The notes beneath the pieces were generated by a model. It was not told where the DNA came from. It made no database searches and saw only the letters and a program-made list of their open reading frames with translations. From positions 1 to 64,000 of the forward strand of contig NZ_LZKK01000194.1 in the NCBI RefSeq assembly GCF_001672815.1: a stretch of DNA of 64,000 nt. The letters are read 5' to 3'. Made by a program: the position numbers and the translations under genes. Shown here piece by piece: positions 62,216 through 64,000 of the stretch (the stretch's first letter is position 1; each line of letters opens with the position of its first letter). The stretch is from Mycobacterium sp. E796. Its GTDB lineage: Bacteria > Actinomycetota > Actinomycetes > Mycobacteriales > Mycobacteriaceae.

Positions 62216-63388
62216 ATGGATTACGCCTTTTTTCCGCCCGAATTCAATTCCGCCAGGATGTACAGCGGTCCGGGTTCCGGATCGCTATTGGCGGCGGCGG
62301 GAAGCTGGGACTCGCTGTCCGCCGAATTGGGCACCACGGCCGAGATGTATGGCTCGGTGCTCTCGGCCCTGACCACGCTGCACTGGCACGGCCCGGCGTC
62401 GGCGGCGATGACCGCCGCGGCGACTCCCTACGTCGAGTGGCTGACCACGGCCGCCCAACAGACGAAGCAGACCGCCATGCAGGCCAGGGCGGCCGTGGCG
62501 GCGTTTGACCAGGCCTTCGCGATGACGGTGCCCCCGCCGGTGATCGTGGCGAACCGGGCGCTGCTTCAGGCGCTGATCGCGACGAACTTCTTCGGACAGA
62601 ACACCGCGGCGATCTCGGCTACCGAGACCCAGTACGCCGAAATGTGGGCCCAGGACGCCACTGCGATGAACGGCTACGCCGCGACCTCGGCGGCCGCTTC
62701 CCGGTTGACGTCGTTTGCGTCCCCGCAGCAGACCACCAACCCCGATGGCCTGAACGAGCAGACCGCCGCGGCCAATCAGGCGGCCGGCGACCCGTTGTCG
62801 CAGCTATACGACACGCTGCTCGGGTTTAGCACGCAGCTCTCCAACGGTCTGCAGAACTTGCTGAACCTCAGCCCGATTCCCATCACCTCCGGCGGCTGGA
62901 ACAGCCTTAGCGTGCTGGATTCCATACAGCTCGTGAACACGTCAATCCAGGGGACCGGAACCCTCGCGGGTATACCCGCGGCGCTGAGCGGCAACACAGC
63001 CAATCTCTTCGGCATCCAAGCGAATATGGCGTACCTCGCCGGCCTCGGGGCGCCCGCGCCCGCACTCGGGCCGATAGGGCTCGGGCAATTGCAGGGCGCC
63101 GCGACGGGGGTAGGGGGATTACCCAACGCGATCACGGTCAGCATGGGGCGGGCGAACGCCATCGGGCCGATGTCGGTGCCCGCCAGCTGGTCGGCGCCGT
63201 CGGCCAGCCGCGTCTCGGCGCTGCAGCCCGCCGGCCTGACCACCCTTCCGGGCACCGACGAGCTGGCCGGTTCCGGCTATCCGGGTGTTCCCGGGATGCC
63301 GGCGGGGACGTTGGCCCGGGCATCGGGCGTCCTGCCGCGCTACGGAACCCGGCTCACGGTGATGACGCGCCCGCCCGCGGGCGGGTGA
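62216..63388 (+). CDS. PPE family protein, PPE-SVP subgroup
   Basis: 390 aa. The PPE domain (DYAFFPPEFNSARMYSGPGS, LHWHGPASAAMTAAATPYVE) spans residues 1-180 with the usual helical bundle, and the SVP motif is GPMSVPASWSAP near residue 315. The start has ggggagatc upstream. PPE proteins pair with PE proteins and leave through ESX-5. By position it corresponds to PPE50/PPE51 (Rv3135-Rv3136), the latter being a porin-like nutrient channel. Only one PPE gene is present here. Confidence 0.92.
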   Translation: MDYAFFPPEFNSARMYSGPGSGSLLAAAGSWDSLSAELGTTAEMYGSVLSALTTLHWHGPASAAMTAAATPYVEWLTTAAQQTKQTAMQARAAVAAFDQAFAMTVPPPVIVANRALLQALIATNFFGQNTAAISATETQYAEMWAQDATAMNGYAATSAAASRLTSFASPQQTTNPDGLNEQTAAANQAAGDPLSQLYDTLLGFSTQLSNGLQNLLNLSPIPITSGGWNSLSVLDSIQLVNTSIQGTGTLAGIPAALSGNTANLFGIQANMAYLAGLGAPAPALGPIGLGQLQGAATGVGGLPNAITVSMGRANAIGPMSVPASWSAPSASRVSALQPAGLTTLPGTDELAGSGYPGVPGMPAGTLARASGVLPRYGTRLTVMTRPPAGG

Positions 63389-63391
63389 CCG

Positions 63392-63745
63392 CTACGCGGC
63401 CGGCGGTTCGGCGGGAGCGAACCGCCAGTTGTCGGGGTTCTTGGGCGAATAGACCACCGGGAGCAGCTGGCCGATGGTCGGCCAGTGGTCGACGTCGACC
63501 GCCATGCGCTGATACACCTCGTGCTCGCTGACCGTGGGTCCGTTGATGACGCCGGCGACGGTGACATACTGCTCGCCGGCCGCGTCCGGTCGCGGGCTGA
63601 CGCCGGTCACCAGCAGGGTGCCGCTCGCCAGCTCACCGCGGGGGCCGCGCGGGGCGAACCGCTGGGCAAGGGCGACCCCCAGGACCGCCACGAGCAGAAT
63701 CAGCACACCGTATTCCCACATCCGGCCATGGTAGGACTGCTCCAT
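63392..63745 (-). CDS. DUF3592-like membrane protein
   Basis: 117 aa, possibly starting at the internal ATG at 63721 (MWEYGVLILLVAV). One N-terminal membrane helix (YGVLILLVAVLGVALAQRFA) is followed by a beta-rich exported or cytosolic domain (ASGTLLVTGVSPRPDAAGEQ, LLPVVYSPKNPDNWRFAPA) reminiscent of DUF3592. The function is unknown. It converges with the PPE gene, 3 bp away, and diverges from the histidinol-phosphatase gene. Confidence 0.7.
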   Translation of the reverse strand: MEQSYHGRMWEYGVLILLVAVLGVALAQRFAPRGPRGELASGTLLVTGVSPRPDAAGEQYVTVAGVINGPTVSEHEVYQRMAVDVDHWPTIGQLLPVVYSPKNPDNWRFAPAEPPAA

Positions 63746-63796
63746 GAGTCGCGCCGACGACGATGCAGAGCGAAGCGATGAGGAGGAGCGGCGCTG

Positions 63797-64000
63797 ATGA
63801 CCCGCCCCGACGACGATCTGGCGCTGGCGCTGGCGCTGGCCGACCGCGCCGACGCGCTGACCTCCGCGCGGTTCGGGGCGCTCGACCTGCGCGTCGACAC
63901 CAAACCGGATCTGACCCCGGTCACGGACGCCGATCGCGCGGTCGAGACCGAACTGCGTGACGTGCTCGGGCGCGAACGGCCGGACGACGGCATCGTCGGC
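63797..64000 (+). CDS. hisN: Histidinol-phosphatase/inositol monophosphatase family protein, 3' end outside window
   Basis: 68 residues are visible from the ATG at 63797 (aggagg upstream). LALALALADRADALTSARFG and DTKPDLTPVTDADRAVETEL match the N terminus of Rv3137, an inositol-monophosphatase-fold enzyme that acts as histidinol-phosphate phosphatase. The conserved KPDLTPVTDAD segment belongs to the metal-binding region. In M. tuberculosis this gene also follows the PPE50/51 genes. Confidence 0.85.
   Translation, partial: MTRPDDDLALALALADRADALTSARFGALDLRVDTKPDLTPVTDADRAVETELRDVLGRERPDDGIVG

Overview
The window is a high-GC actinobacterial chromosome segment and almost certainly comes from a slow-growing Mycobacterium. 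It carries a PE-domain lipase, a PPE-SVP protein, mycofactocin-coupled dehydrogenases, DUF732 proteins, a 13E12-family HNH protein, a GlnA1-type glutamine synthetase and a tmRNA whose tag reads ADSHQRDYALAA. Two stretches keep the gene order I recall from M. tuberculosis: ssrA-smpB-ftsX-ftsE-(Pro-rich)-(MscS)-prfB-fprA, and the Rv3134c/devR - PPE - histidinol-phosphatase neighbourhood. Here the two stretches lie side by side.

Layout. 0-5.5 kb: the 5' part of an MbtK-like acyltransferase, an F420-type oxidoreductase, DUF488, an HNH protein, a DsbA-like protein, a CitE-like lyase and a membrane protein. 5.6-8.1 kb: a WGxxGxxG-anchor protein, a hemerythrin-like protein and SelO. 8.1-15.4 kb: a TetR repressor with a double palindromic operator, divergent from an alcohol/aldehyde oxidation operon (two mycofactocin-type SDRs, a CMD protein, an aldehyde dehydrogenase, a flavin monooxygenase), then an F420-type oxidoreductase and a DUF4267-like protein. 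15.8-19.3 kb: two tandemly duplicated TetR regulators, two DUF732 proteins and a secreted amidase.

19.32-29.16 kb is an integrated phage-satellite-like element of about 9.8 kb in the 3' end of glnA. It has an 18-bp core repeat at both ends, paired arm-type integrase sites next to each core, a tyrosine integrase, an XRE-type regulator, an excisionase-like protein, a replication-initiator-like gene with internal iterons, and one HK97-type capsid gene. No portal, terminase, protease or tail gene is visible. Cargo of unknown function includes a PD-(D/E)XK-like protein, a WhiB-like protein, an HExxH protein and membrane-anchored coiled-coil proteins. The element's attachment site re-supplies the last codons and a stop for glnA.

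29.1-42.9 kb: glnA, a K+ channel with RCK domains, an acidic protein, an M15 peptidase, a beta-lactamase-fold lipoprotein, a fused sugar kinase/MurQ etherase, a UBP zinc finger, a PE lipase, a free-standing MviN-type pseudokinase/ectodomain protein, DUF808 and a crotonase. 42.99-50.77 kb is a second probable island. It is bounded by a 25-bp copy of the tmRNA 3' end and carries a meta-cleavage aromatic catabolism cluster, two TetR regulators with clear operators, two FAH-family enzymes, and two decayed genes. 50.75-60.4 kb: tmRNA, three enzymes or transporters, and the trans-translation/division/release-factor block. 60.4-64 kb: a DosR-like regulator with a shortened C terminus, its universal-stress partner, a PPE-SVP protein, a membrane protein and the start of a histidinol-phosphatase.
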